From Glossina fuscipes (taxonomy: Eukaryota; Arthropoda; Insecta; Diptera; Glossinidae): a DNA stretch of 64,000 nucleotides. This document shows, piece after piece, positions 22,001 to 35,100 of the stretch. Numbering within the stretch: position 1 is the first letter of the stretch; every line of letters starts with the position of its first letter. The notes beneath the pieces were generated by a model. It was not told the DNA's origin and made no database searches. It saw only the letters and a list, made by a program, of their open reading frames with translations. Both the position numbers and the translations under genes were made by a program. The stretch spans positions 3,504,747-3,568,746 of the forward strand of contig NW_023998431.1 in the NCBI RefSeq assembly GCF_014805625.2, written 5' to 3'.

Positions 22001-25000
22001 TGAGAATTGAATTATTCACTTAAGTGAAATGTACTGTATAGTATTTACGTATGATACCATAGTTTTCATGGGTTTTGTCTCTTCTATTCCCTTCACTTAC
22101 ACGCTCGAAGTATATAAGAAATCCTGTGGTAACCATAATCGACTAATACCAGTACATACTTTATTTTTGTTTGGTTATTTATTTGTTTTACTAGTGACGG
22201 TTGTTGCTGTTTACGTTGTTTACACAATTTTTTGGTGCAGCTGTTGCCGGTTAATATCATTACTGTACAATCTACTTTAATAGTTTATATTTTGAGTGTC
22301 TTTGCGTAATAAAGATAAAAAGAGATTAATTCTCAGGTTGACTTCTGAAACTGGCGAAAGGAATCGAGACAAAAAAAATATTTTTTTCTTAAAATATGCT
22401 TTAAATAAAATCCTAACGTTATGTAACAGTTGTGAAATAGTTTCTGTGTAAAAATTTTTTAAGGTAATTTTGTTCATTTCAATGTCATCTTATTAGCAGA
22501 TGTAAAATTATTCTGATTTATTCGACAGCCAACCACTAAAATGGCTTAAGGCTTGGAAATTATTTTAATATGAAAAGAAAATTGTTCCGTTTCGTTATAC
22601 ATAATAAACAAAAACAAATCGGTAATCGGTAAATAGGGGAATTTTAAGTCTATTTGTCCCCTGTATATTATACTGAATGCATAGTTTTTTCTTTTAATTG
22701 AATAGGAAAAGGAAAAGATATAATGAAATATATAAATTAGCAAAGGATTGAAAGCGATCCGGTCGTTTTTTTTTTTTTTTTTTGATATTTACTAAGCAAA
22801 ACCATTGGCTTAACTTTTTTTGAACTCCAAGTCTGTCCTTTTCATTGCTCATTTTATAATTTGAGGTTTTCGTATATATATATATGGAGGGATATATTGA
22901 TATGCATATGTATATATACATATCTATGTATATGTATGCATATGAGGTTTTCGGTCTATGAAAAGACTAACGTTATGCGGTCTTTCGAGTAGAGTGCTTT
23001 GAATAAATTTAATGGTTTGAAATGGCAGCAATTGCTGTTTATTTTAATTTTGCATAGTTTCCCGTAGATGGTTTCTATGTACATGTGGATCTATGTATAT
23101 ATATTATAAAACTCATTTCATTTATTATAAACTCTACCATATATTGCGGGTTAATATGTTTAAAATTTTTTTAGCATACTTGTGCGTGCTAGTGTTATCA
23201 AAGCCTTTATTATTGAAAAAACAAAATAAAAATAAATAAAAAAAAATAAAATAAAATGAATTAATAAAAAAAATAATAATAATAATAATAATAAACATAT
23301 ACAAATAACCAAGTAAAAATAATTAAATTTTTTTCAACAACATATGTAAGAAACTGCAATAAATTTAAAACTAAAAATTTTTTCAAAATATTCAAAACAA
23401 AACGGAGCGGTGAACATATTCGTAATCGTAACGGGTAGAGCATATTTTTGGGAAGCATTGTACACATGCATACTTTATTACATAGTTTAAGGAAGCAAGT
23501 GTTTTTCATATTAACTTTGATGTTCCTATGAAAAAAACAGAAAACCGTAAGAGCAATTAATCGAAATGAAAAGACATTGACAATGCACGGGAAAAAGCTT
23601 GAAATAGTTTCCACTTGTGCTTGAAATAAACTCAAGTTGAAATTAATTTTCGGAAAATTTCTTTTCAAGCTCATCAAAGCTTGTCACATTAATAAATCTC
23701 ACTAAATTTACAATAAGATATAAACCATAACAACGTTCCAGCTTAGGCTATAAATCTTAGTCGGTTTATTGTTAATATTCGCCATTATCCGAAAACTTTT
23801 ACATTCTGTTACACAATATCAATACCATATGCGAAATATTCAAATACTAATATTTTCACATAGTAACGTTTTGTTTATTGTATATGGAACAATAGCTATT
23901 GTGCTTGCTATTTCTTTTGTGTATGTGCATTTAACAAAAATCATAGAATTGTCACACATAATATACAATACGCAATTGTACATATATATATATATATATA
24001 TATATGTGCATTTAAATGTGTATTTATGTATGTATGTAAGTATGTATGTACATATATATATATATATATATACGTATATATATACGTAAATGAATATATT
24101 ATAGTAAACACATTTCCATCGTGAGGTTTTCCTAACTAGAGTAGTGATCCAGGATATACGAAGATATGCCCATCTATTTACACAAATGTTTAAATAACTT
24201 TGAACTGCAAACAGTTGGTAATATATTGTTTTATTTACAAAACGCACACAGATACATCAATGGATAAATGTGTATACGAGTTTAGCTATTATGTAAAGTG
24301 TGTTTGCGCGTAAATTGCAATATATTTATAGAGCTATGCGATTTGCTCTGCCTTCAAGTATGTAAACATAATTTTTTTCATCGTTAGTTTTTAAAGTGGA
24401 TTTTGTTTGTTTCGCATTCTTTAATAAGTGGACGACTTTCTGAGTTTATAATAATTTTTTTTTTTTTTTTTTTTTTGAAATAATATGAAAAAAACATAGC
24501 ACGCATAAAATTTAATATGAGGTCTTAAGTTAGCTAAAGATTCTCTAGAAGGGATTCATTCTGTTTAAATGTTTTTACAAAATGAAAAAAATTAAATTGA
24601 AATAAAAATTAAAGCAAATGTAAAAATCGTATGAAATACTTTGTCGTTATTAATTGCGAATAGACGTTTTTAGCTTTCTACACTGCATTTGGAACCCATA
24701 GTAATACGTGACATTATGCTACAGGAGAAAAACTCACTTTCTAACTCGTATCAGTGCTTTATCAATTCAGATTTATCGTAGGCAGATCATATTTATTTTC
24801 GTATTTGTTTTATGATCGAAGAGGCAATCGTTCATAAGAGAAGACTCAAACACTTACCGTGACCCTAGTCGCAACGCATAAGCAGAGCGAGAAACAGACG
24901 GGCTCATAGATAGAACGGAAGCAAAGAGACTTGTGTAAGAACAGACCGACGCAGAAGGAATGGGTCATGATGGTTTACAATAAATGACGACATTAGCTTA

Positions 25001-25689
25001 TCCTTTAAGGGTGGGACAAAAGGAATACATATCATATTCACGCTTCTGCAAGCTCGACCACGCAAACCAATTAATTTGTTGCCAGATGCGAAACAATTGT
25101 TAACAACATTTTGACACAGACAATTTCTTAAAAATTTCAAATTCTAATACCGTCTGTTCAATTAAAATTCGGCAGTTGTTAAGGAAAACATCTTTTACAT
25201 TTTTGAGGTTTTAAGGTTATATTAACTAGGTTACTGACAGCGGGTGTCTACGTATATTTAACGTGGGTTCCTACCGTGAAGGGTTAAGCTCACGGTGAAC
25301 GGTGGCACACAGAGCAATAAACTGGTATACCAGAGTTAATTAGTGCCAGATGTATGCATGAGTGCCAGAAAAATGCATTTGCATTTTTATGGGTCCAATA
25401 ACCACTTGCAACGTAATCTCACACGCTGAACAAGTGCTATTGTCGCGGTTCGACCCAACTACAGCCACTACGAAATCTCCGAAAGTATCATACCTGTTGT
25501 CATATCGAAGCAGAAACTTGTTTCGGAGGCGCCTGCCATCTGCGGTTTGAGAAAGAAAATAAAGGGCAAGCTCACTTAGTTCTTGTATGACGTAAAAGAC
25601 AAGAGTCGGTCATGAGATAAAAGCATGCCCAGTTTGCATCAGTCGGTGTTATGCACATGGATATAAAATTCTCATTGATCGGACCGAAG
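22001..25689. other. AT-rich stretch with dense microsatellites
   Basis: No gene recognised. It holds a T-run at 22767-22784, AT-rich dinucleotide tracts near 22874-22940, an A-rich/AAT tract at about 23220-23295, compound (AT)n-(GTAT)n-(AT)n at about 23981-24085 and a T-run at 24457-24477. Several frames of 100-138 codons here are translations of these tracts, not genes. Confidence 0.5.
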
Positions 25690-26430
25690 CGCTCCTGGCT
25701 CTTCCGATTAAAAGCGAAAAACGACGCTCATGTATCTTGATCATTTTTTCCTCGGCAACTCTTGCACACTTTCATTCCGTTTTAAGATGCCGTAATACAC
25801 TACGGCTATGGTGTAATAGTGGAATTCTATCATATGCGCAGCGAAACCTTACGGTAATGGACGTATCGCTACGGTGTCAATGTAGATAACTCTTCTGGAC
25901 TGTCTCGTGACTTTTTACGCTTGGCATTGTCCTGGTAGGTCCACTCTCCAAAATGCACAATCAAATCTCGAAGTTTAAACTGTTCGAAATGGCATTTCCC
26001 CTTTTTTTTTTGGTGCTAAGCTGTTCAAAAGTTCCTTGAGGGTTTAAATTGAGTTTTTGGCCAATAAGTCTTGCCATTCATTGCCTTCGAACTTTTTGGT
26101 CCGCTACGCCACTCGTTGTCAATGACGTCAAAATCACCATTTTTAGACCGTTGAAATCAAAGACGACAATTAGAATACGAGAGAGCAATCGCACCATAAG
26201 CTTCTAAAGGTCTTTGATTGGCTTTGGCAGCGGATTTCTTCAAATCAAACAACAACGCTAATGAATGTCGAAAATGCAATTTTGAGCGGTTTATGATTAG
26301 CATCTGCATACACCGAATAACTCAATAATACTAAATGGAAAAGTATTGTTCTATTTGGGGAAAGATCAGAATCATCGAAATTAATCTTTGTTTACTTTGA
26401 AACTTCGCTTTACTATATCATTTTCACTAA
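25690..26430 (-). pseudogene. Second, more decayed copy of the TIR mariner
   Basis: This parallels the element at 14303-15313. Shared blocks include TTGATCATTTTTTC near the left end, GTAATACACTACG, ACTCTTCTGGACTGTC, GGCAGCGGATTTCTTCAAAT, GTCGAAAATGCAATTTT and AGATCAGAATCAT. It lacks the region encoding the HDNARP and RSMQHG motifs, so it is an internally deleted copy. Its termini are too eroded to place exactly. Confidence 0.7.
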
Positions 26431-27329
26431 TAAATGTAACTGGTTAAAACACACCCAGTTGGCATATCAGAAAACGAACAAAGGCTCTGGACAGACTGCG
26501 CATGCTCTACTACGCTTTAAACGCGTTTGGTACAGTTACTGTCTCATGGACTATCGAGAGCCTTCATACCGACAAAATAAGTCCATGGATCACGCAGAGT
26601 CGTTCAATAGTTGTTTCCAAACAAGCAGAAGCAAATTCGTCCAAGACTAGAACCGTCCGCCAGAAGTTGAAAATGCCAGAAAAACACTGCCTTCCAGCCT
26701 ACCAGAGCAGAATAAAAAAATCATTCATACAAAACGAGCTTCTTATCTTCAAATGTATGGCCACATCATTAACCAGATTCAAACTTAGAAAAGCCTCCAA
26801 AATTGAAAAATGGCCACGACCTGTGACCAGGTAGCACAAATAGGAAATAGAGCTGATAATTTGAATAATTTTCCATAAACGAGATATAAGGGAGGTAGGC
26901 ATCGCGCGTCGTTTTATCTTTTTAACAATTTTCCTAATGCCATTGGCGCATGTAATACCATAAGACACAACTGTGTTATGTCAAAAGAGTTTCATGCTCC
27001 ATAAAATTCCACATCTCCACATTTCTTGATTGTTAAAAGTGTCAGGCGGCCGTAGCTTGTTTTAATGGCAGTGCAAGCATGCAAAATCATTGACCTCGTC
27101 CATTGAAACCGCACGGGACATTAGTAAGCATGCTAGTAACATGACCCACTGATAAGGTAAAACTTTCATTTGCCCCTCATCACATATATCCGATGCCACA
27201 AGTGGCTAACGGCGTTGAGAATAGTTTTAAAAATTTTTAAATGAATCCAATTCATATATGATTACAAGTAAACAAATTTTTAAAATTATAGTTTTTGTCG
27301 AATAGACGTCTCCTTTGAAAAGTGCAGGT
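26431..27329. other. Unassigned, no gene supported
   Basis: Overlapping frames at 26459-26650 and 26502-26834 have more polar, gene-like composition than most of the window, but I recognise no domain and no splice context. This could be old transposon sequence. Confidence 0.3.
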
Positions 27330-27910
27330 CATTTTCTATTTCTTTTGGAAATTTGTGTTTCATATATTCATTTGCACTAACAAGAGAAAGTTCATCACAA
27401 ACACTACACGGTTACGCAAACGGGCAGACAGATGGGCAGGCAAACAGACAGACATGTTTAGGTGCATTCGAAATTTGCAGCTGCCCTAGAATTTGGGGAT
27501 TAAAGGTATTGAAAAAAAAAAAAAAAATTACATTTTATTTAAATGATGACCTATAATATTGAATAGGCTTGCAATGGCAATGTTTTCCATTTTTGTACAC
27601 CATTTTGTCCCACCACATCATCCACGCATTGCACGTTCAAAGTTTGTATATTTATCTGCTGTGGTTTATGAGTAATTAGCAAAAAAGCATGATTTTATTC
27701 TTTTTCGAAAATAGACGTGTTCCCAGTTTAAGTGGTACAGTGGGCGTGTCCTTCCACGGGTTTGGTCCGTCTTTCAATACCAACAATCTGCCTGCGAAAA
27801 CTTCCAAATTTTCTGGCAAATTTGTAGTCGATAGTTTTAGTTTTGCGGCCGGGAGAATGTTTAAAACAGAAATAACGCAGACGGACAGACGGACAAATTT
27901 AAATCTATTC
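27330..27910 (-). repeat. Dispersed repeat R2, reverse copy
   Basis: Its reverse complement aligns with the R2 copy at 56.2-57.0 kb. It has GTCCGTCTGTCCGTCTG near 27890, GGCCGCAAAACTAAAACTAT near 27850, and PNPWKDTPTVPLKLGTRLF-like wording near 27700-27770. Further along, TTTGCGTAACCGTGTAGTG near 27415 matches TTTGCGCAACTTTGTAGTA at about 56723. The 5' terminus is missing. An A-run is embedded (27510-27525). Confidence 0.6.
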
Positions 27911-28321
27911 AGAATTTGGTTCAGATGAAGAATATATATATTTTGTGGGATCTCTGATGCTTGCTTCTCGGCGTGGCAATCGTTTTGACAAAATGACTGC
28001 ACCAATGGATACAATGACTTCGGCAATGGATACAATGAAATCGAATTAGCATTTGAATCGACTTTAAGTATCTACAGCCACTAATAAATGGTGGAAGTTT
28101 CCCAATTTTGTGAAAAAAGTACGTGACATCAAGGCATGCAAGGATGAAAAAAACGATATAAACAGCTGATATATTGTGAGGGACTTTGCGGCCCATTTTC
28201 TGGGGCTGGGGTAGGTCTGCGGCCCAGGCAACACAAGAAATTTGTATTAAAAGTCGTTTATAGCGTTCCTTCTTTTTATTACTTATTTCATTATCGATTA
28301 TTCGCGGTCGCGACCGACTTC
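27911..28321. other. Unassigned
   Basis: No gene recognised. TGTGAGGGACTTTGCGGCCC at about 28176 could begin a solo LTR that includes the G-poor tract that follows, but I could not find a matching CA end or a target duplication. Confidence 0.25.
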
Positions 28322-28548
28322 TTAAACATCACTCACTCCACTCCCTAACTAAAACTATTCTACCCTACCCTATTCTTAATCAATCCTTATTTTATTCTTA
28401 ATCTATGGCTGTTCTATTTTTATCCTATCCCTACCTTATTCTTCCCTATTCCTTAATCTATTCTCTACCTTATGCTCTAGCTTATTCTCTAGCTTGCTCT
28501 TTAGCTTAGTCCCTAACTTATTCCCTATCTTAAACTAGCACTTTCCCC
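28322..28548. repeat. Nearly G-free degenerate tandem tract
   Basis: About 225 bases with very few G on the + strand, built from imperfect 10-12-base units of the type CTTATTCYCTA. It looks like a degraded minisatellite or the U3/R part of an LTR. Confidence 0.6.
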
Positions 28549-28567
28549 CCACCAGAGACGGAGAAAC

Positions 28568-28607
28568 TGTGAGGCCAAAACGGCGGACGACTTTGGCTCC
28601 TCACAGC
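28568..28607. other. Hairpin next to the G-free tract
   Basis: CTGTGAGGCCAAA and TTTGGCTCCTCACAG can pair as a stem of about 13 bp with a two-base bulge around a GC-rich loop. The function is unknown. The position directly after the tandem tract suggests both belong to one element. Confidence 0.5.
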
Positions 28608-29545
28608 ATACATTCTTGATCAGTGTCAAATTCTGAATTTATCTACGCATGCTCCTATGACTTTTCGCGTGCCTGTTTTTTGTAAACATTCTACCGGTCG
28701 CAACAACCGAGAAGGCGATTTCTTAGCAGGGGAGAATTATAAAAAGTCCTGCGCCTAGGATGATGTTAAAAATGGAGCTAAATTTGACTCATTACAACGT
28801 AAATTGAGAAAGTTTTTCTTTTTAAAAGCAGAAAAGAAAAAAATTGAATTTTCCATCGATACATATATATTTATAAACCAGAGAATATTCATTTTTACTT
28901 TGTAAGGAATAATTCAAATTAGTGTACAACAAATGTTCATATTATTGAAGTCTCTCTGATCTACTCTCACACGGCCATTATTGTTTTTAAGATGGCATCT
29001 TCCGATATCGGTCGTAACGAAGTACACATTTCCAATTTACAAGTAAAGAACAAGTAATACATTTAATTTTCGTAGAGAAAATCAAAAATTTAAGAAGACT
29101 GGCTGCACTTTTTACTTGTATGATGTTGAAATCATATTTTTAATCTAACGTGTAAAAGCTAAACGTTTGCTGGCCTCCTGTATAGGCTTATTATATTACG
29201 CTGTTAATAATGAAACGAATTCTTTATAGCTGGGGTACAACTCAGGTCTTTTAGTTAACGAATGTTATGGTAACAAAAATATTTTAATGTTTGACGTACT
29301 GCGCAATCTACCTGAAACAAAGAACGAATCAATAGTACAGTGTTTTACAATGTTGGAACGCGTGATAAAAATAGGACTCTTAATTTGGAATCAGTCGAAC
29401 TCCCTGTCACATGACATTAATTAATATAAGCAATAGTTAAAAGAAACTTTCTTTCCAATATCTATGCAAGCAAGTTAGTACGTTTTCCAACATATCCCGT
29501 TCGGCCAATACTACTACAATGCGTTCATTTTCAATAGGTGGATAG
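28608..29545. other. AT-rich stretch, no gene seen
   Basis: No motif-bearing open frame or matched repeat. Confidence 0.4.
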
Positions 29546-29995
29546 GTTCTTAACCAGATTCCCATTGATCATTAGCATCATTATCCGCGCTAGAAGTAAG
29601 TGCAACCCCCCTACACGGGAATCAGGATGGTTACGGTAAACATCGCCATCCTTACCAGAAAAATGATTGTGCGCTTGCATCACTTAGGAGTGGTTATGCT
29701 TAACTCTTCGCAATTGTGTTTTGAGTGCATACGTTCTTTGGTGACTTGGGCTATCTTTTCAAAGGATCACTTAATTTCAGTTTCATCAATTACGAATAGG
29801 GCTGGTTGCTGTTTCCCTTCGGCGAAAGTGCAGGTGTACGAACCTTCGCTTCCACACTGAGTTTCCTTGTAGTTGCTGATGTATGCATTTGAAGCGATTA
29901 GGTTCTTAACGAGATTTCCATTGATCATTAGCATCATTACTCGTGCTAGAAGGAAGTGCAACCTTCCTATATGGAAATCAGCATGTTACGGTAGA
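29546..29995 (-). repeat. Pair of about 95-bp direct repeats with similar - strand coding
   Basis: 29546-29640 and 29900-29995 are direct repeats with roughly 80-85% identity by eye. On the - strand both read LLAR(I/V)MMLMINGNLVKNL. After the upstream copy, translation continues through SNYKETQCGSEGSYTCTF to a stop. I do not recognise the peptide. It could be a duplicated exon of a decayed gene or an unclassified transposon. Confidence 0.45.
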
Positions 29996-30205
29996 TGTGA
30001 GAGAGTTTTTTCAACCGTGGGAACGCAAACTTTAAATTGTTATTTTCTCCTTCCGCATTACTTTCAGCGTTGTAATTAAAACAAAGAGGTTTGCTTTTCT
30101 CAAGCGGGTTTTATTACTTGAGCTGATTATTTAGGTCTGGATCTATTTCCATATTCCACCTTTTCGGCTACTTGTTTGGCGATACCTTCACCCTAATCCA
30201 ATTCA

Positions 30206-31367
30206 AATATAGAATAAATTCGGTTTACGTTTTTGCGGACGTAGTCATCTCGATGTAGCTAAGTTCATGTCCATCTAACCTTACCCGTATATGAAATGAG
30301 TTGGAATTCAAATGTTATAAATGAGCTTAAATCGTCGTAAAAAGTAGGAGACATTGTTCGATTAATTTCAATCGAAGAAATGCTGATCATGGTAGCAATT
30401 TTTTAAAATTAAATTTGAACTTGTAATCGTCTTGTATGTGCCTTAATTACTTCTTTGCATTTGACGATCAACAGTATATTCCCTTTATTTTATAACTGTG
30501 CATTTTATAACAAATGAAAAAAGTGGGCAAAAATGACTTCTGCGGTTAACTGGTTAATAAGTTCGGTTATGTGTTACAGTTGCAACATAACGATTTCTTC
30601 TCTAACTGTCAATCGCTTCGAATTATGATATCCGGCTTCACAGCTACAAGTCACTAACTTGTGTTCTCTCTGCCTTTACACGTTGGATTTCTGGATCGAT
30701 AAGAGATAACGTTTATATATACGGCAATGAATGCAATTATTGTTTAATCAATCTGTCTCCTTCGCCTTCCATTCCGCAATAACTGGCGTTTAAATATTAA
30801 AAATTCTTTGCAGCATTAGCGGACGATTTTAGCAGCATAGTAACGTTTGGTCAAATTTTATATGGCAGCATTAATGTGAGTTTAGACTTGAATAGCAAAA
30901 TCTTGAAAAAAGAGTCATCGTTATATATTCTGGTTTAGAATATTTACGTAAACTCTGGTATCACTCCAATATCTTCAACAAGCAATGTTTCACGTCTTAT
31001 CAGTAAGTTGTATGTAATGACGCATTGATTATCAAATTTCCAGTTGAAGGGCGGCAGCACTCTCACTGCACATATTATAAATTTAGCCAGAGAATAAATG
31101 CTAAGACTAAAGTCTTAAAGCACTAGCATCTAGGGCTATCGGCTTTTATTAAAAAACCCTACCGCACTTGAGGTTTGAACCCACGACTATTGAGTTGATA
31201 GTCGAGACTCTTGCCTACTCGGCCACTCAGGCGGATGAAAAAAAATGCTAAAATATATACTATAAGCTAGATTCACGTCAACTTTGCTCGCATTTGTTAT
31301 AATGTCCCAAGTGAGGTTTAATTAACTCTACCTAACAAATTAGTTCTTATCCCAAATGAATTTACAG
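30206..31367 (+). repeat. Segmental duplication, copy B
   Basis: Nearly identical to 16873-18691 except that it lacks 17025-17682. The copies start 13.3 kb apart and are in direct orientation. It includes the minus-oriented SINE (31074-31233). No terminal features suggest a transposon. Confidence 0.93.
31074..31233 (-). repeat. tRNA-derived SINE (in duplication copy B)
   Basis: The duplicate of the SINE at 18398-18557, with only a few differences. One is in the anticodon-loop region, where A reads GTTGCTAG and B reads GTTGATAG. A- and B-box motifs are retained. Confidence 0.75.
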
Positions 31368-32009
31368 TTCAAATTCAGTCCATAAGTACAACCTGTACGA
31401 TCTGATTTAAACTGAAATATGAATTAAAAATCAATTTCGTAACTACCCGTCGCTACTTGATAACAAGCGGGCACTTCTTTTACGTACTGGACCAAAAATG
31501 CTATCATCAGCAGATATGTCAGATATGTCTAGCAAAACAGATGGCTGTGATTCAAATGAGCACTTTCGCCCATTATAAATGGCGTCTGTTGGTTTTTTTG
31601 GTTGTGGCTGTAGCAGCAGGTGATCAACCTGTCTATTTTGTTGCCGAATACATAAGTTTTTGGAAGACGCTGTGTAAAAAATTCATTCGCAAACGTGTTA
31701 TTTCTAAATCGGGTAAAAATTTTATTTCGCAACTAATGACTAACATCAAAAACTTTACATCAAACTTCTAACATCAAAATTTTTTCGCATCGTTCTTAGT
31801 CTCATATCCATTCAACGACCTTCTCACTAAAACTATGCATTTTTTTTTTTTGAGAATATCTTTAAATGAACACAAAGACTTTCTAACAAAACCTAACGTA
31901 AAGTTCCCGACGTGTTTACTTCTGTAGGGCTAGTGGCATAACGCAAAATTTCAAACAAACAATTTGCTTAAACTTCCTTCTTATACGTTACACTAACGGT
32001 GGTGTACAA
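31368..32009. other. Unassigned
   Basis: The 104-codon frame at 31457-31771 has no recognisable domain or splice context. Nothing else is supported. Confidence 0.35.
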
Positions 32010-32130
32010 CTTGTGCGAATGCATACAAGATTCAGAAAGACTTGCGATAGACCTACATTTTATTATAGCGATCAATTCGCAATCACTTTTTGAATCGATT
32101 TACACTTATCTGTCTGTGTGTCCGATGTCA
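32010..32130 (+). repeat. Dispersed repeat R1, copy b
   Basis: It contains GTGCGAATGCATACAAGATT, GATCAATTCGCAATCACTTT followed by TGAATCGATTTACACTTATC, and a CTGTCTGTGTGTCCG block, in the same order as copy a. Further R1-like sequence may continue to about 32480. Confidence 0.5.
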
Positions 32131-35100
32131 TTCTATATGCTTTTGCGTGCAATCTATAGATCGCAAGTTTGACAAAACGTAGTGCGCTAACGCATCCGGG
32201 TCCAACAACAAACTTTTCTAATATAGTTTACGAACTCACACCATATAAGAGATCTCATGATAATAATCCTTCATATGGCAAAAAGTCTAATTTTTAAGCT
32301 CTTCTGGCGAAAATCATTTGATAACCGTAGCTTGACAAAAAAAAAAGAAAAAAAAATCAACGATATCAAATTGGCATCAAGTAGATCAATTACTTGAGCG
32401 CAACATCGTATAAGGTCCTCAAGGAAAAGTAGGTCTTTATATGGTAACAAAAAGTCTAATATTTCATTTCATTTATGAAAACAATTTGTGGAAAAATTAA
32501 ATAAATTTTAGTAAGAAAATTAAATTTGCTCAATTTGGAACACGGCAGCTTATGTTTTGGGTCTTGTTCCATATTATTGCTTTTATAAAAAGTAGTGGAA
32601 ACGAATAAATACACGTACTGGAAAAATTGGTGTAGGGTGCTTAAAATCGACTTTCCTGAAATATAATGTTTTTACTTATTTAAAGATAAATTTGAGGAAG
32701 AAATACGCTGCATATTAACAAACAAGCCAAAAATCGTCGAGAGCAAATTAATCAGAAAAATACTACGCCTTCTAATAGACCTTTAGATAGTTTTGACTTG
32801 CAAATCCGTTCGAAAATTCGAAGTGTGTATATCTGTCTTGCGAATTCCTATATAACTTATGTATAATACGATATCGGGCACAATCTCATTTGTAATGAAA
32901 TAATAATAATTGGGGATACTTATGAAAACATTATTACCTATCATTGGGGCAAAATTTTTTAGCCATTGCTTAGGAAATAGATATTGCTTAGTCGGATCAA
33001 AATTTGACGATTTCTAATTTCTAATTTTGTAATTTCTAAATTATAAAAGTATTTAATTTAATAGATTGATTTCTCGTAAGAAAACTCTTATAATATTATC
33101 ATAATTAAGGTCGTTAAACAATTGGAAGCTGTCTTCGGTCGCTAGTATATTTAATAATAATTTATATAACTTAATGAATTTAAAAATCCAATTACAAATA
33201 GTTTTTTTCACATTACATAAAACGTAATTTCTTTCAAATGTTTCCACCAACCAACCATTAAAGTATAGTTTAGAAGACTTAAAATTTTCAAATTGTGTTT
33301 AATTGATTATAAAAAAAGCTTATCGTATGTATTTGGAATGAGGAATTACGTTTATTTGAACACTTGACAGTATGCTTCTAAATTGCATACATGTCTAAAG
33401 TTTCAAAGGGAATAAAATTGGTTAACATTGCTGTAAGAGTATTTATAACTGCTTTGCAATATATGGACAGTTATCTTAATAACAGTTGTCTGTTAGTAGT
33501 TTTGCAATTTTCACAAAATTCCCACTATTTTTATAAAGCTATTGTGAATGGATGAGTTGTTATGAAAGGAAATCACACCTGACGCACTTTATGTTCCGTT
33601 AGGAAAACATCTCGTCAGCTTTTTAAAAGTTCACTGTAGCTTTAATATAAAGATAGCCTTTATTTAGGCTTAAAGTTTATGTGATAGAGCTTTATCGGCT
33701 ATAATAAGCTTTGGTTTTTGTCTCGTATAAAATACGAAAGTTTAAACAGCTTTTGTGTTTATCATTTTAACAGAGACTATACGCTATAATCGATTATATC
33801 TGCTTGAATGATAAAGTAAGTCTCTTATTATTTAAACAACATAGAGTCTGCTTACCTTGTTTATAGGACGAAATTTTAACAAGCAAGCTTTTCGAAAAAA
33901 GTTTACAACAACTTCGAGATTGTTTACCCAGCTAAGTAATGGTGGCACGACAACAAAAGTGTCTTCAGGAAAGATATATCCGCGTTTACATAAACAGTCC
34001 TTGGGGTAAAGGCAGTATGCTTGATTAGTTCCATGAAGCACAAGTCGAATATTGATGAGTCCAAGTCGAACGAGTCCCTCCGATCGAAGGAAACCTTCAA
34101 AACTGGCTTACGGTAATCATAATGCAATAATGAACGCACTTAAGTTGATTATTAAAGTTGAACGTTACAAATTGTTCATTTCATGTCATTTGTCACTATA
34201 AGATCAAGTTTGATTCTAAGTCCAAGACCATTTATGTGGCGTTTTCACCTTTTCTTCCCAGCTTGATGAGGCCGTTTTTCATCGACGAGCAAGTATTCGG
34301 TGAAGAGGTCCATTGGTAATATATAAGGTGAACATTCGAAAGTACCTCATACGAAACTCAAAATGCAAAATCCTAACGTCAACCGTAAAGTAAAAGAGTA
34401 GGACACAGTTAGCGTGATCAACATTATACGGGAATACACTTTACAAACTAGCAATGCAGGCTTTCACGATCTCCGTAAAGGCTTTAGTAGTCAAAGAACC
34501 TCACTTTAACGTAATTAATGGCGAGATGGTTTCACAACTTCCCTCGGCACCCGATACCATATTTTTAAAAGAAAATGAAGCATTGTTTTATATCAGAGAA
34601 TTCCATACAAAGCAATCTTTCTTCCTATATACAGCTTTTGTAGGCTTTTTTTTTTTTATTGATATACTTAAGCTTTATTTTTTATTTCAATGTTTTTAGT
34701 GTATTTCCTTTTTTTTTATGGTTTTATTATACTTGACTACCGGAAGCAAAAGAAAAATACTGTTTAAATGATTGCGTCCGTCAATGTAGGCTGGTTGTGA
34801 TGTATATAGGTTCTCTTTTTTTTTTTTTTTCAATTCATCTTAGGAAGGTTAAGAGAAAATTCCATAATATGATAGCACAGGAAATATGTATAAAACGGAC
34901 TTTGAATAAAATTGCCGGCTTACGTTGATGAGATATTGCGTTAAAAAAAAAAAAGAAAAAAAAAAAACTCATTTTCAAATAAGCTTTTGAAATAAAAATA
35001 TAAAAACGATAATTAAAACGAAGATTCTGAATTCATTAGCGTTATTAACCATTGATTTCTCCATAATGTATTTCTTCTCGTCCATCCTTAATATTTCCTT

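Noticed and set aside
23261..24247. Frames of 106-138 codons on both strands
   Set aside because: They translate AAT, AT and GTAT microsatellites into Tyr/Ile/Lys-rich strings and are not genes.
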